Assembly: GCA_037128595.1 (NCBI GenBank)
Contig: JBAXWB010000030.1
Location: 1 to 58,094, forward strand
DNA length: 58,094 bases
Reading direction: 5' to 3'
From: a bacterium
GTDB lineage: Bacteria > Verrucomicrobiota > Kiritimatiellia > CAIKKV01 > CAITUY01
Below are positions 16,648 through 25,579 of this stretch, in pieces; positions within the stretch are counted from its first letter, which is position 1; the number at the start of each line of letters is the position of its first letter. The notes under the pieces were generated by a model. It saw only the letters and a program-made list of their open reading frames with translations, made no database searches and had not been told where the DNA came from. A program made the position numbers and the translations under genes.

Positions 16648-17663
16648 TCTGGATTCTGACTCCTGGATTCTGACTTCTTCTTTTGAAACCGGTTGTAGGG
16701 TTTGGATTGCGCCGCGCCATCGGCCCCGAGCACGGCGCGGGTTTCATTCACCCGGGCCAGCACGCTGTCGGTCGTTTTGAAATGGCACTTGGCCGTATCC
16801 AATAGCACTTTTGGGGAATGTTTCTTAATCAGCTCCACCGCAGCCACTTGCACCAGATCAGAGGCCCCTTTCGGGAGTTTGACCCCGTATTGTTCGCCGA
16901 GGCGTTGAATGCCCAGCACAAAGGCCTCCCGGGCCAGGATGGAGGCGGCGGCGACGGCCAGATCCGCTTCCGCCCGGTGCATCTGAACCAGTTCGATTTT
17001 TTTACCCTTGTTCATCAGGGCGCGCAGGACCACTTCCTTGCTGCCGAACTGATCCGAGATCGCGCGCGGGCAGGTGGGGATTTTTTCCAGCATGTTTTCG
17101 ATGGCGCGGGCATGGCCCCAGGCCAGCATGGCATTGACGCTGCGCATTTTGGCATAAAGTTGGTTGTATTTGCCCGGTCCGATATGGATCAGCGTAAAGC
17201 GATCCCCGAGCAGTTTGCGGATTTCACGGGCCAACTCCAGGATACGCTTGTCGGTGGAGATTTTCTTGCTGTCCTTGACGCCGAGCTCGCGCATTTTCTC
17301 AATGATCGGTTGGTCGGTATAGGCGCTGGCAATGACCATGGGGCCGAAGAAATCGCCTTTTCCGCTTTCATCCACACCGATATGCGGGGCGAGGGCCTCA
17401 GGGTTGAGCACATCCTCATAGCCGACCTGGGCGGTCATCAATACAAAGGGTTCGAGGGTAAAGGTGACGAAATCCTGGGCACCCTTGCCCTGGACGCACA
17501 CTTTGCCAGACGTATAGAGCACAATCCGGCAATGGTCCCCGTCCACGGCGATAATGGAATAGGGGACGGTGGCCCGCTTAAAATTACCCCCTTCAAGGAG
17601 CATAATCAGGGCGGCCTGCTGGATCTCAGACAACTCAAATGTGAATGAATTTCGTGGTTCCAT
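16644..17663 (-). CDS. rnhC: Ribonuclease HIII
   Basis: 339 residues. The N-terminal TBP-like domain (1-~85) distinguishes RNase HIII from HII. The catalytic domain starts with IGVDESGKGDFFGP (Asp and Glu of the DEDD set), followed by KDSKKIS and HRAEADLAVAAASILAR with a later acidic residue. It cleaves RNA-DNA hybrids. The C-terminal ~20 residues are Lys/Ser-rich and come from short direct repeats, so the tail may be recent. Overlap with prmA is four bases. A weak promoter (TTGTTT, 16 bp, TATAAC) lies just upstream on the minus strand. Confidence 0.92.
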   Translation of the reverse strand: MEPRNSFTFELSEIQQAALIMLLEGGNFKRATVPYSIIAVDGDHCRIVLYTSGKVCVQGKGAQDFVTFTLEPFVLMTAQVGYEDVLNPEALAPHIGVDESGKGDFFGPMVIASAYTDQPIIEKMRELGVKDSKKISTDKRILELAREIRKLLGDRFTLIHIGPGKYNQLYAKMRSVNAMLAWGHARAIENMLEKIPTCPRAISDQFGSKEVVLRALMNKGKKIELVQMHRAEADLAVAAASILAREAFVLGIQRLGEQYGVKLPKGASDLVQVAAVELIKKHSPKVLLDTAKCHFKTTDSVLARVNETRAVLGADGAAQSKPYNRFQKKKSESRSQNPE

Positions 17664-17923
17664 AAACGTTCAGTTATACCGATGATCACCCAATAAACAA
17701 AGTAAATTTTCAGAATTTCGTCACCAAGACATATAAACAGAAATGCATATTATATGACGTAAAATGAGAAAAGATGAAAAGGGAGACATATGTGAAGGCG
17801 GGGGAGTTCAGGCTAAATATACCATTACATCGGTCAAGACCGTAGTAAGGCTAGTTGGATAGTTGAACAGGGGTGAAGGGGTATTGACCGAAGGCTAATG
17901 GGGCTCATTAATCACAATTGTGG

Positions 17924-18316
17924 CTATTTCTTCGAATTAGTCCAACTTGCTATTAATTTTTCAGGATGTTCCTTTCCTTCCTGATATTCAACAGTAATAC
18001 TAGTTGCCCCTTTGGTAATTGTAAATTTGTCCTCATCAACTTTTAGTACCGTGAGACTGTCCCATTTTGTGTCTGACTTCAGCCCCCAACAGTCATTAGG
18101 CGTGACTTCGCCCTCCCCGTCTTTGTCTTTTGTTATAATCTTTGCCCCGTCAACTTTTAGAAAGGCGTTGTCATACATCCCTTGTCCCTTGGCGTTCCAA
18201 CTCAGTGCGTCTTGCCTAGTGAGTGTGGCGGTTCCTTCAAAGGGCGTAATAAGTTGAAATGACGACACATTGGCAGGAATTAGGTGAAGCAGAATTAATA
18301 AAGCGATTCCGTACAT
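17924..18316 (-). CDS. Small secreted protein of unknown function
   Basis: 130 residues. Residues 1-19 (MYGIALLILLHLIPANVSS) form a signal peptide with a hydrophobic core and a likely cut after the serines. The mature part is hydrophilic and predicted beta-rich, with a single Cys in the middle (NDCWGLK). I do not recognise a family; the sequence looks like a lipocalin-sized or single beta-sandwich domain. Base composition is A+T-richer than the neighbours and gaps of 260 and 381 bp flank it, so it stands alone and may be acquired. No terminator or partner gene was seen. Confidence 0.6.
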   Translation of the reverse strand: MYGIALLILLHLIPANVSSFQLITPFEGTATLTRQDALSWNAKGQGMYDNAFLKVDGAKIITKDKDGEGEVTPNDCWGLKSDTKWDSLTVLKVDEDKFTITKGATSITVEYQEGKEHPEKLIASWTNSKK

Positions 18317-18697
18317 TGGTTATTCCTTATCCTAATAGTTAGCGGTTGTTCAGGCAACCTATCAAGGGGTGTTAGAATACCGCAAGCCCAAACCCTGAAA
18401 TTCAATGCAAAAATATAATTAAGTTTTTCAATTTGTGGATATTGGCGTAAGGCGATGGATATTAATGCCTTATGCTATTTCGTAACCATGACATATAAGT
18501 GTTCAATTATATCAAATTTATCGGGTGAGGCAAAAGAAAATAGTACGGGTACGCCTGCGGATACGCTGAGGCGATATGAGATATGAGATTTCAGACTTGA
18601 GATAGGGGAAAGGGTGATATAGATTTAATCATTGATAGTAAATAACTAATACTATTTAATCTGTCAAATCCGAGATCTCAAATGAAAGAGGAGGAGC

Positions 18698-19249
18698 GTG
18701 AGATATAAAAATTTCGAAGAGGTGCCGGTCTGGCAGGCAGGGATTGAGCTGACCGCGCAGGTATTCAGGCTGACGGATGACAAGGATTTCCGTTTTAAAG
18801 GCGATATTGCCAACCAGATTCAGCGAGCCGCCCTGTCAGTGCCTAACAATATCGCCGAGGGGTTTGAGCGGGGTACCACCCCTGAGCTGATCACGTTTCT
18901 CTATTACGCCAAGGGGTCTGCGGGCGAAGTCCGGTCCATTTGCCATGTGATTGATCATCTTCCCTATTTCAACCATCTGAAATCTCAAATCTCAGATTTG
19001 AAATCTTTATCAACCTCCGTCTCCCGGCAACTTTCAGCCTGGGCGACTTCCCTGCAGGAAGGGGACATTAGAGGACCTCGCTATCTCACCGAACAATCGA
19101 AAGAAAGTTACCAGCAAAAACAACGCGCCTCTGCATTTACAGAGAAACTCAAACGTGACCAGGAGTCGCTGCTAGTGCGGTTAAAGGCGCAGCGAGACAG
19201 GGCCCCGTTGAGTGATGGCGGCCTTATTCCGCGCGAACCGGGGCTGTGA
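18698..19249 (+). CDS. Four-helix-bundle protein (23S rRNA intervening-sequence family) with extended tail
   Basis: 183 residues from a GTG start 5 bp after GAGGAGG. The first ~120 residues match the four-helix-bundle family found in 23S rRNA intervening sequences and as Avd of diversity-generating retroelements: VWQAGIELTAQVFRLTDD, then ALSVPNNIAEGFERG and FLYYAKGSAGEVRS. The function of stand-alone members is unknown. Codons for ISDLKS come from short repeats (CAAATCTCAGATTTG) that resemble AGATCTCAAA upstream of the start. The C-terminal ~60 residues are charged and helical, not part of the usual domain. No reverse transcriptase is nearby. The gene stops 12 bp before the convergent pyk stop. 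The 381-bp gap upstream (18317-18697) is A+T-rich with nothing else I recognise. Confidence 0.8.
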   Translation: MRYKNFEEVPVWQAGIELTAQVFRLTDDKDFRFKGDIANQIQRAALSVPNNIAEGFERGTTPELITFLYYAKGSAGEVRSICHVIDHLPYFNHLKSQISDLKSLSTSVSRQLSAWATSLQEGDIRGPRYLTEQSKESYQQKQRASAFTEKLKRDQESLLVRLKAQRDRAPLSDGGLIPREPGL

Positions 19250-19261
19250 ATGGCGTCCCGC

Positions 19262-20692
19262 TCAGGGACCGGACACATCCAGGAACTCAATGCGGTGGTT
19301 GTCGCCCGAGGTGAGCGTGGAGGGACCTGCGACCAGCATGGCCAGATGCCCGGGAATCTTGTTTTCACGGAGGCACTGCCGGGCAAAGTGGTTCCAGTTC
19401 CCGGGGATCACGTCCAGCTGAACCGGGTACACGCCGTAGGAGAAAACCAACCCCTGGCAGACCTCCGCCTCCTGGCTCAGGGCGGCAATCCACACCGTCG
19501 GATTGAACCGCGAGAGGGTCCGTGCGGTTCTGCCGGTCCGGGTGAGGACGAAGACGCCCGCACAGGGCACGGTCTCCATGGCGTGTTCCACGACCGCCGC
19601 CAGCGCTTCGGCCGCCGTGGTTGAGGGGAGCAGGCGGGACATGGCCTTGAGATCGTCGTGCCGGGCGGTCGGGCGATGGGTCTCCGTGTAGGTGGCAATC
19701 GCGGCCAGCATTGCTACCGATTCTTCCGGATACTTGCCCATGGCCGACTCACCGGAGAGCATGATGCAGTCGGTGCCGTCCAGAATGGCGTTGGCCACGT
19801 CGGTGGCTTCGGCACGGGTGGGCAGGCGGCTGGACACCATGGATTCCAGCATCTGGGTGGCGGTGATGACCGGTTTGCCGGCGAGGCTGGCTTTCGCGAT
19901 AAGCTCCTTCTGCAGGATGGCCATTTCCTCAATCGGCACTTCCACGCCCAGGTCGCCCCGCGCCACCATGATGCCGTCCGTGGCTTTCAGGATCTCGTCG
20001 AAATTCTTCAGGGCATCCATCCGCTCGATTTTGGCAATGATGAAGGGCCGCTTGCCCAGGGCGCTGGCGGCGGCGCGCACGGCGTCAATATCCGCCGCGG
20101 TTTCCACAAACGACTGGCTGATGGCGTCCACGCCATGTTTAAGCGCGAATTCCAGACAGGCCCGATCATGATCCGTGAACGCACTGATGCCCAGGTCAAT
20201 ACCCGGAAGGTTCAGCCCTTTTTTGGAACGCAATTCACCGCCGACCGACACCTTGCAATGGACGTCGTTGCCCGTCACGCGTTCGACAATCAGCTGGATC
20301 AGGCCATCGTTGAGGAAGAGCCGGTTGCCCGGCTTCACGACGCGGGGGAGGGGCTCGAAGCTCATCGAGACGCGCTGCGCGGTACCCACGATGTCATCGC
20401 TCGTCAGCGTGAAATCGGCGCCGGGGCGGAGCAGGATCGGTTCCGGCGCGATCTGGCCGACGCGCATCTTGGGCCCGGGCAGGTCCGCCATGATCGCCAC
20501 GCGGCGGCCGGTGGCCCGTTCCGCGGCGCGGATGCGGGTGATCCGGTCGGCATGACCGGTAAAGTCGCCGTGCGAGAAGTTCAGCCGTGCGATATTCATG
20601 CCCGCACGGATCAGGCGTTCAAGCATCTCAGGGGATTCGGAGGCGGGTCCGATGGTGGCAACGATCTTGGTTTTAAAATCCGGTAATGACAT
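19262..20692 (-). CDS. pyk: Pyruvate kinase
   Basis: 476 residues, the usual length. TKIVATIGPAS at the start, LNFSHG, IAKIERMDAL with the active-site Lys, MVARGDLGVE with the metal Asp, and MLSGESAMGKYP are all present. It converts PEP and ADP to pyruvate and ATP in glycolysis. The C-terminal regulatory domain (~355-476) is complete. Convergent with the four-helix-bundle gene. The radical SAM gene upstream on the same strand ends 57 bp before it. Confidence 0.95.
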   Translation of the reverse strand: MSLPDFKTKIVATIGPASESPEMLERLIRAGMNIARLNFSHGDFTGHADRITRIRAAERATGRRVAIMADLPGPKMRVGQIAPEPILLRPGADFTLTSDDIVGTAQRVSMSFEPLPRVVKPGNRLFLNDGLIQLIVERVTGNDVHCKVSVGGELRSKKGLNLPGIDLGISAFTDHDRACLEFALKHGVDAISQSFVETAADIDAVRAAASALGKRPFIIAKIERMDALKNFDEILKATDGIMVARGDLGVEVPIEEMAILQKELIAKASLAGKPVITATQMLESMVSSRLPTRAEATDVANAILDGTDCIMLSGESAMGKYPEESVAMLAAIATYTETHRPTARHDDLKAMSRLLPSTTAAEALAAVVEHAMETVPCAGVFVLTRTGRTARTLSRFNPTVWIAALSQEAEVCQGLVFSYGVYPVQLDVIPGNWNHFARQCLRENKIPGHLAMLVAGPSTLTSGDNHRIEFLDVSGP

Positions 20693-20749
20693 GAGTTGCT
20701 CCTATGTTTCAATGATTGATCCAGGGCGCATCTTTAATCGGTGTGGGAT

Positions 20750-21634
20750 TTAACGTCGATCTTTTTCGAACCGGAGCCGGTAGGCGCAGCGGCGGCAGAG
20801 TGGTTCCGTGACATGCCCCTTCGCAAACCCCTCCCGCATGGCGCAGGCTCTTGGACTCGCCAGGATTTCAGCAAGGGTGTGGGATTCCAGATTTCCCAGG
20901 GCGGTCACCCCGTTATGGTCCAGACAGCACGGGACAACCGTGCCATCCACGAGGACCGCAAGTTGGTCCTTGAGCCCCGGGCAGCGCCCGTGGGGGCCGA
21001 GATCCGGCGCCGTGAGACTCGGCCATTCAAAGCGTTCCGCGGTATTGATGTAGAGGGAGTTTGAAATTCTCAATGACCCTTTGACTTGCAGCATCCGGAC
21101 CAGGCCGGCAGGGGGGCCTTTGCAGAGGCCCGAGGCACAGAGCGCGGTCAGGAACGAAAGGGTGGCCTCAGAGTCCAGGCTGTGTTCGCGATTCCACAGG
21201 CGCAGGCTGATGACCGGGTGCGGCGTGCGGGTCGAAATAAAGTCGATGATATGGTCGATATACCTGGCGAAGGGCTGCCCCGTTGTCGCATCGAGACTGT
21301 GGAGTGAGATGCTGATTTGCTGGACAGCGGGAGAAGCGAGCAGGAGGGGGGCATGGCGGGGGAGGAGGGTGCCGTTGGTGACGAGGTTTACCCGGGCGTG
21401 GTGGGTGGCGCAGAGGGCGAGGATTGAACTGAAATCAGGATGATGAAGCGGTTCACCCATGACGTGGAGGTGTAATACCCCCGAGATTGGGGCCAGCAGG
21501 GCGATGTAGCGTTCGGCCCGGGCCAGCGGGAGGTGTTCAACCGCACGTGTGGTCCCGGGGCAGAACTCACAGGCCAGGTTACAGCCGGTGGTGATTTCGA
21601 GGTAGGTTTTTCGGAATTTCAATGCAGAAGCCAT
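20750..21634 (-). CDS. Radical SAM/SPASM-like protein
   Basis: 294 residues from ATG 21634. The radical SAM CxxxCxxC motif is near the start (Cys18, Cys22, Cys25 in TTGCNLACEFC), followed by HVMGEPLHHPDF, the usual second motif. The C-terminal part has CPGL, PCCLDH and LCRRC cysteines like a shortened SPASM/Twitch domain for an extra Fe-S cluster. Upstream in-frame codons to 21793 would overlap the divergent FAD gene and look non-coding, so the shorter form is chosen. Substrate unknown; no precursor peptide was seen. Confidence 0.82.
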   Translation of the reverse strand: MASALKFRKTYLEITTGCNLACEFCPGTTRAVEHLPLARAERYIALLAPISGVLHLHVMGEPLHHPDFSSILALCATHHARVNLVTNGTLLPRHAPLLLASPAVQQISISLHSLDATTGQPFARYIDHIIDFISTRTPHPVISLRLWNREHSLDSEATLSFLTALCASGLCKGPPAGLVRMLQVKGSLRISNSLYINTAERFEWPSLTAPDLGPHGRCPGLKDQLAVLVDGTVVPCCLDHNGVTALGNLESHTLAEILASPRACAMREGFAKGHVTEPLCRRCAYRLRFEKDRR

Positions 21635-21691
21635 TTGTTCGGGTATAGTACAGGTCGGATCAGGGTCAATAAAGTTTAAACGGGAGCCGTC

Positions 21692-23050
21692 TTGGAATTC
21701 AGCAAAAACAGAGTCATGGGAGAACGGCCTGTGATCATCGGCTTTGGCCCGGCGGGTATGTTTGCCGCGCTCGAGTTGCTGGCGTGTGGACATAAACCGC
21801 TGATCTTTGAGCGGGGGAAGAGGATTGAAGAGCGCGATGGGGATGTTCAGGGATTTATCAGGGATAGGATGCTGGATCCTGAATCCAATATCCAGTTTGG
21901 AGAAGGCGGCGCCGGTTCCTATTCAGATGGAAAGCTGTTTTCACGGATCAATAATTCAGCCCACGCCAACAAGGTGTTGGATACGTTTATCAAGTTTGGC
22001 GCCCCCGAAGAGATCAAGCACAGCCGCAAGCCCCATTTGGGGACAGATGTCTTGTGCCGGATCGTCCGCAACATCCGGGCCTATGTCCTGGAGCGGGGCG
22101 GTGAGATTCATTACGCCTCGAGACTGACGGATCTGGTGGTGTCAGAGGGCTCCGTTGCGGGGGTCGTCATTAATGGGGAACATGACTACCTCGCCTCGCA
22201 CCTCTATCTGGCGATCGGGCATTCCGCACGTGATACCTTTACGATGCTTCATGAAAAAGGGGTGGCCCTTGAGCAGAAGCCGATATCGGTCGGGGTGCGG
22301 ATCGAACATCCGGCCGAGCTGATCAATCGGATCAGATACGATGAGACCGGCGGAGAGGCGTCCGCCCCGGGGGCGGCCACGTATTCTTTCAACCATACCA
22401 ACCGGAAAACCGGACGAGGGGCCTATACGTTCTGTATGTGCCCCGGCGGTGAAATCGTCAATGCGTCCTCGGAGGCTGGCCTGCTGGTGTTAAACGGCAT
22501 GAGTTACTCCCGCAGGGCCTCGGCCTTCTCAAACTCGGCGCTTGTGGTGAGCTGCCACACGGATGACTATCCCTCGGCACATCCCCTGGCGGGGATTGAG
22601 TTCCAGCGGGGCATTGAGCGGAAGGCGTTTGAAGCGGGGGGCGGGGGATGGAACGCCCCTGCACAGAACCTGGTGGATTTCCTGGGAGGTAAGGCCTCGG
22701 CCGGATTAAATCGGAATTCGTTTAAGATGGGCGTAACCCCTGTGGACTTGAATGCCATTTTTCCGGAATTCGTCGGAACGGAGCTACGGTGCGCCTTCAG
22801 TAAGTGGCATGAGAATTACCCATTATTTGTTTCAGAGCAGGCCATCCTGCTGGCGGCCGAAACACGCACTTCTTCGCCGGTGCGCATTACCCGCAATGAA
22901 AAAGGGGAGTCCGTGAATATGGGAAAGCTCTACCCGATCGGCGAGGGGTCCGGCTATACCGGCGGCATCACGAGTTCCGCGATCGATGCCATTAAAGCCG
23001 TGGAACGCACGATGTCAAATGAAGGGCGCCGCTCTGTCGGCGCCGCGTGA
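21692..23050 (+). CDS. FAD-dependent dehydrogenase, COG2509-type
   Basis: 452 residues from TTG 21692 (GGGAG upstream) or 444 from ATG 21716. The dinucleotide fold VIIGFGPAGMFAALELL opens the protein, LIFERGKRIEERD follows with the Glu binding adenosine ribose, and the end GSGYTGGITSSAIDAIKAVE is the second FAD motif. Family members are usually ~530 residues with an extra N-terminal domain of ~80 residues; here that domain is absent. Function of the family is not settled. Divergent from the radical SAM gene with 57 bp between the two starts. Confidence 0.85.
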   Translation: MEFSKNRVMGERPVIIGFGPAGMFAALELLACGHKPLIFERGKRIEERDGDVQGFIRDRMLDPESNIQFGEGGAGSYSDGKLFSRINNSAHANKVLDTFIKFGAPEEIKHSRKPHLGTDVLCRIVRNIRAYVLERGGEIHYASRLTDLVVSEGSVAGVVINGEHDYLASHLYLAIGHSARDTFTMLHEKGVALEQKPISVGVRIEHPAELINRIRYDETGGEASAPGAATYSFNHTNRKTGRGAYTFCMCPGGEIVNASSEAGLLVLNGMSYSRRASAFSNSALVVSCHTDDYPSAHPLAGIEFQRGIERKAFEAGGGGWNAPAQNLVDFLGGKASAGLNRNSFKMGVTPVDLNAIFPEFVGTELRCAFSKWHENYPLFVSEQAILLAAETRTSSPVRITRNEKGESVNMGKLYPIGEGSGYTGGITSSAIDAIKAVERTMSNEGRRSVGAA

Positions 23051-23053
23051 AGA

Positions 23054-23078
23054 GGTTTTGACAGAGCAAAACCCTCCA
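23054..23078. repeat. 25-bp hairpin repeat, copy 1
   Basis: GGTTTTG, six-base loop ACAGAG, CAAAACC, then CTCCA. It lies between the convergent ends of the FAD gene and mntH, where it may stop transcription from both sides. Two more copies are at 24410 and 43538. Confidence 0.55.
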
Positions 23079-24356
23079 TCAATTCCTGAAGGTGTTCCAG
23101 AGCAGAATCAGGTTGAGCACAATGACCACGCCGGCGATGGCCCAGAGCAGGATTTTGCCGCGCGGCGTGTTGGCGTGGGTGCCCATGACCTTGCGGGATG
23201 AGGTGAGATAGATTTGCAGCACGATGGTGAAGGGGAGCTGGATGCTCAGCAGCACCTGGGAGAGGATCAGGGCCTGGAAGCTGTTGGTGACAAACAGGAT
23301 GGCCAGAAATGCGACGCCCAGGGTGATAGCGACGCCGATCCGGGAGGTCCGGGTGTGGATATCATAATGCTTGTTGAAAATGCCCGCATAGATGGAGCCA
23401 CCGGCCATGCCGGCGGTCACGCTGGCGGTCAGACCGGCACAGAGGAGTGCAACGGCGAAGAGGGTGGCGGCCAGGGGGCCGTTCCCACCCAGGATCGGGC
23501 GCAGCATGTCCTGGGCCTGTTCCAGCGAGGTGACCGGGATCCGGGCTTTAAAGAACGTGGCCGCCGCCAGGAGAATCATGGCACTGTTGATCAGCCAGCC
23601 GACAATCATGGAGAACAGGGTGTCGAGCCATTCGTACTTAAGATGACTGGCAATGGCGCTTTCCCCTTGAATATTCCATTGCCGGCTCTGGATCACTTCG
23701 GAATGCAGGAACAGGTTGTGCGGCATCACCACCGCCCCGAGCACGCCCATGACAATTAAAATCGAGCCGGGCGGGAGGGCCGGGCTGACCCACCCCTTGG
23801 CCGCTGCCACCCAGTGCGTATCAATCAGGAACATCTCGGCGATAAAGGCCAGGCCAATCAGGGAGACAAACCCGACAATGAGTTTTTCAAGCCGGCGATA
23901 GGAATTCCAGATGAGGAGCCCGAGCGAAACAACGGTAGTGAGGGAGGCCCCTATTTTGAAGGGCAGATGGAATAACATCTGAAGCGCAATCGCTCCGCCG
24001 AGAATTTCGGCAAAGGCAGTGGCCACGGCCGCGATGACTGCCGAACCCAGTACGGGACGGGAAAGCCAGGGGGGAAGATGCTGGGTGGCGGACTCGGCCA
24101 GACAGGAGCCGGTGACGATTCCGAGATGGGCGGCATTGTGCTGAAGCAGGATCAGCATGAGGGTGCTGACCGTGATGACCCAGAGGAGCAGATATCCGAA
24201 CTGGGCGCCCGCCGCCACATTGGTGGCCCAGTTTCCCGGATCAATGAAGCCTACGGTGACCAGCATTCCCGGTCCGAGAAAACGCAACGCATTGAGAGCG
24301 CCTGAGTAGGCTTTCTTTTGCTGAAGATGTTCGTGAAGTTGTCTGAATGGATTCAT
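23079..24356 (-). CDS. mntH: Nramp-family divalent metal (Mn/Fe) transporter
   Basis: 425 residues, ~11 transmembrane helices. DPGNWATN in TM1 and VVMPHNLFLHS in TM6 are the metal-binding Nramp motifs, so Mn2+/Fe2+ import by proton symport is expected. It acts in the inner membrane. The gene is flanked on both sides by copies of the same 25-bp hairpin. No Fur- or MntR-like operator was recognised upstream. Confidence 0.92.
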   Translation of the reverse strand: MNPFRQLHEHLQQKKAYSGALNALRFLGPGMLVTVGFIDPGNWATNVAAGAQFGYLLLWVITVSTLMLILLQHNAAHLGIVTGSCLAESATQHLPPWLSRPVLGSAVIAAVATAFAEILGGAIALQMLFHLPFKIGASLTTVVSLGLLIWNSYRRLEKLIVGFVSLIGLAFIAEMFLIDTHWVAAAKGWVSPALPPGSILIVMGVLGAVVMPHNLFLHSEVIQSRQWNIQGESAIASHLKYEWLDTLFSMIVGWLINSAMILLAAATFFKARIPVTSLEQAQDMLRPILGGNGPLAATLFAVALLCAGLTASVTAGMAGGSIYAGIFNKHYDIHTRTSRIGVAITLGVAFLAILFVTNSFQALILSQVLLSIQLPFTIVLQIYLTSSRKVMGTHANTPRGKILLWAIAGVVIVLNLILLWNTFRN

Positions 24357-24409
24357 TGAAAGGCGTAGCTATATCAGATCATCAGCGGCCTGTCGACCTC
24401 GTGGAGAGT

Positions 24410-24434
24410 GGTTTTGACGGAGCAAAACCCTCCA
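24410..24434. repeat. 25-bp hairpin repeat, copy 2
   Basis: GGTTTTG, loop ACGGAG, CAAAACC, then CTCCA: one loop base different from copy 1. It lies upstream of mntH and upstream of pheS, so here it is not between convergent ends. Confidence 0.55.
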
Positions 24435-24548
24435 GTGAAGGAAAGCTGAAATGGGGGGCGTCTTCTACTCTCGACACCTAATAATGGTTTCGGTAGTTTG
24501 TGGGACTTTTATGGCGTTGGATGGGCGTTTTTTCGAAACGGGGCTACT

Positions 24549-25568
24549 ATGAATGCACAGGATATTGTTGCGCTGAAGGAGCAGGGACTGGTGGAAGCCA
24601 GAGCGGCTGCCTCTTTGACTGATGTCGATGCCGTCCGGGTTAAATACCTGGGTCGTAAGGGGTTGCTGCCCGGGATCATGGAGGGACTCAAGTCCGTTCC
24701 GCCCGAAGAGCGCCCGGAAGTGGGGCGTCGCGCCAATGAACTGAAGCAGGAACTCGGGCAGGCATTGGATGAGGTGAAGGCCACCCTCGGTGCGGCCTCG
24801 AAGGCCGCTGGCCAGAAACAGTTTGATGTCACCCTGCCTGGCGCCTGGAAAACCCTGGGATCGCGCCACCCCGTTACGCAGGTGATTGAAGAGGCCATCC
24901 GGATCTTCAGTATACTCGGGTTTACGGTCGCCGACGGGCCAGACATGGAGACGGAGTACCATAACTTCGACGCCCTGAATACCCCCGCCGATCATCCGTC
25001 GCGTGATACGCAGGATACATTCTGGCTGGATAAGAAGACCCTGCTGCGGACACAGACGTCGCCGGTTCAGATTCGCGTGATGGAAAGCTGTAAGCCGCCG
25101 ATCCGCATTATTGCGCCCGGCCGTTGCTACCGGCGCGATACCACAGACGCCACGCACAGCGCGAACTTCCATCAGATCGAAGGACTCTATGTGGATAAAA
25201 AAGTCTCCATGGCGGACCTGAAGGGGGATATTACCTTTTTCGCCCACCAGATGATGGGACCCAATGTCAAGGTGCGGTTCCGTCCGCATTTCTTTCCTTT
25301 TACTGAGCCCAGTGTGGAATATGATTTCTCCTGTCATGTGTGTGGCGGGCAGGGCTGCCGGGTCTGTAAAAACAGCGGGTGGATAGAAATCTCGGGGGCC
25401 GGCATGGTGAACCCGAAAGTGTTCAATATCGTGGGCTATGACCCCGAGGCCGTCACCGGCTATGCGTTCGGCATGGGCGTGGAGCGCATCGCCATGATCA
25501 AGTTCGGCATTGAAGACATCCGGCTCCTGTATGACAACGATGTCCGCTTCTTATCTCAATTTTCTTAA
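24549..25568 (+). CDS. pheS: Phenylalanyl-tRNA synthetase alpha subunit
   Basis: 339 residues from ATG 24549 (starts MNAQDIVALKEQGL; an in-frame upstream codon at 24498 would add 17 unlike residues). Class II synthetase motifs are present: FHQIEGLYVD (motif 2 region) and GYAFGMGVERIAMIKFGI (motif 3), preceded by a CxxC pair. The N-terminal coiled coil binds tRNA. pheT follows 11 bp downstream, the standard operon. Confidence 0.96.
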   Translation: MNAQDIVALKEQGLVEARAAASLTDVDAVRVKYLGRKGLLPGIMEGLKSVPPEERPEVGRRANELKQELGQALDEVKATLGAASKAAGQKQFDVTLPGAWKTLGSRHPVTQVIEEAIRIFSILGFTVADGPDMETEYHNFDALNTPADHPSRDTQDTFWLDKKTLLRTQTSPVQIRVMESCKPPIRIIAPGRCYRRDTTDATHSANFHQIEGLYVDKKVSMADLKGDITFFAHQMMGPNVKVRFRPHFFPFTEPSVEYDFSCHVCGGQGCRVCKNSGWIEISGAGMVNPKVFNIVGYDPEAVTGYAFGMGVERIAMIKFGIEDIRLLYDNDVRFLSQFS

Positions 25569-25579
25569 GGAATACGACC

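Noticed and set aside
18698-19249. Four-helix-bundle protein as Avd of a diversity-generating retroelement
   Set aside because: No reverse transcriptase, template repeat or variable repeat was found nearby.
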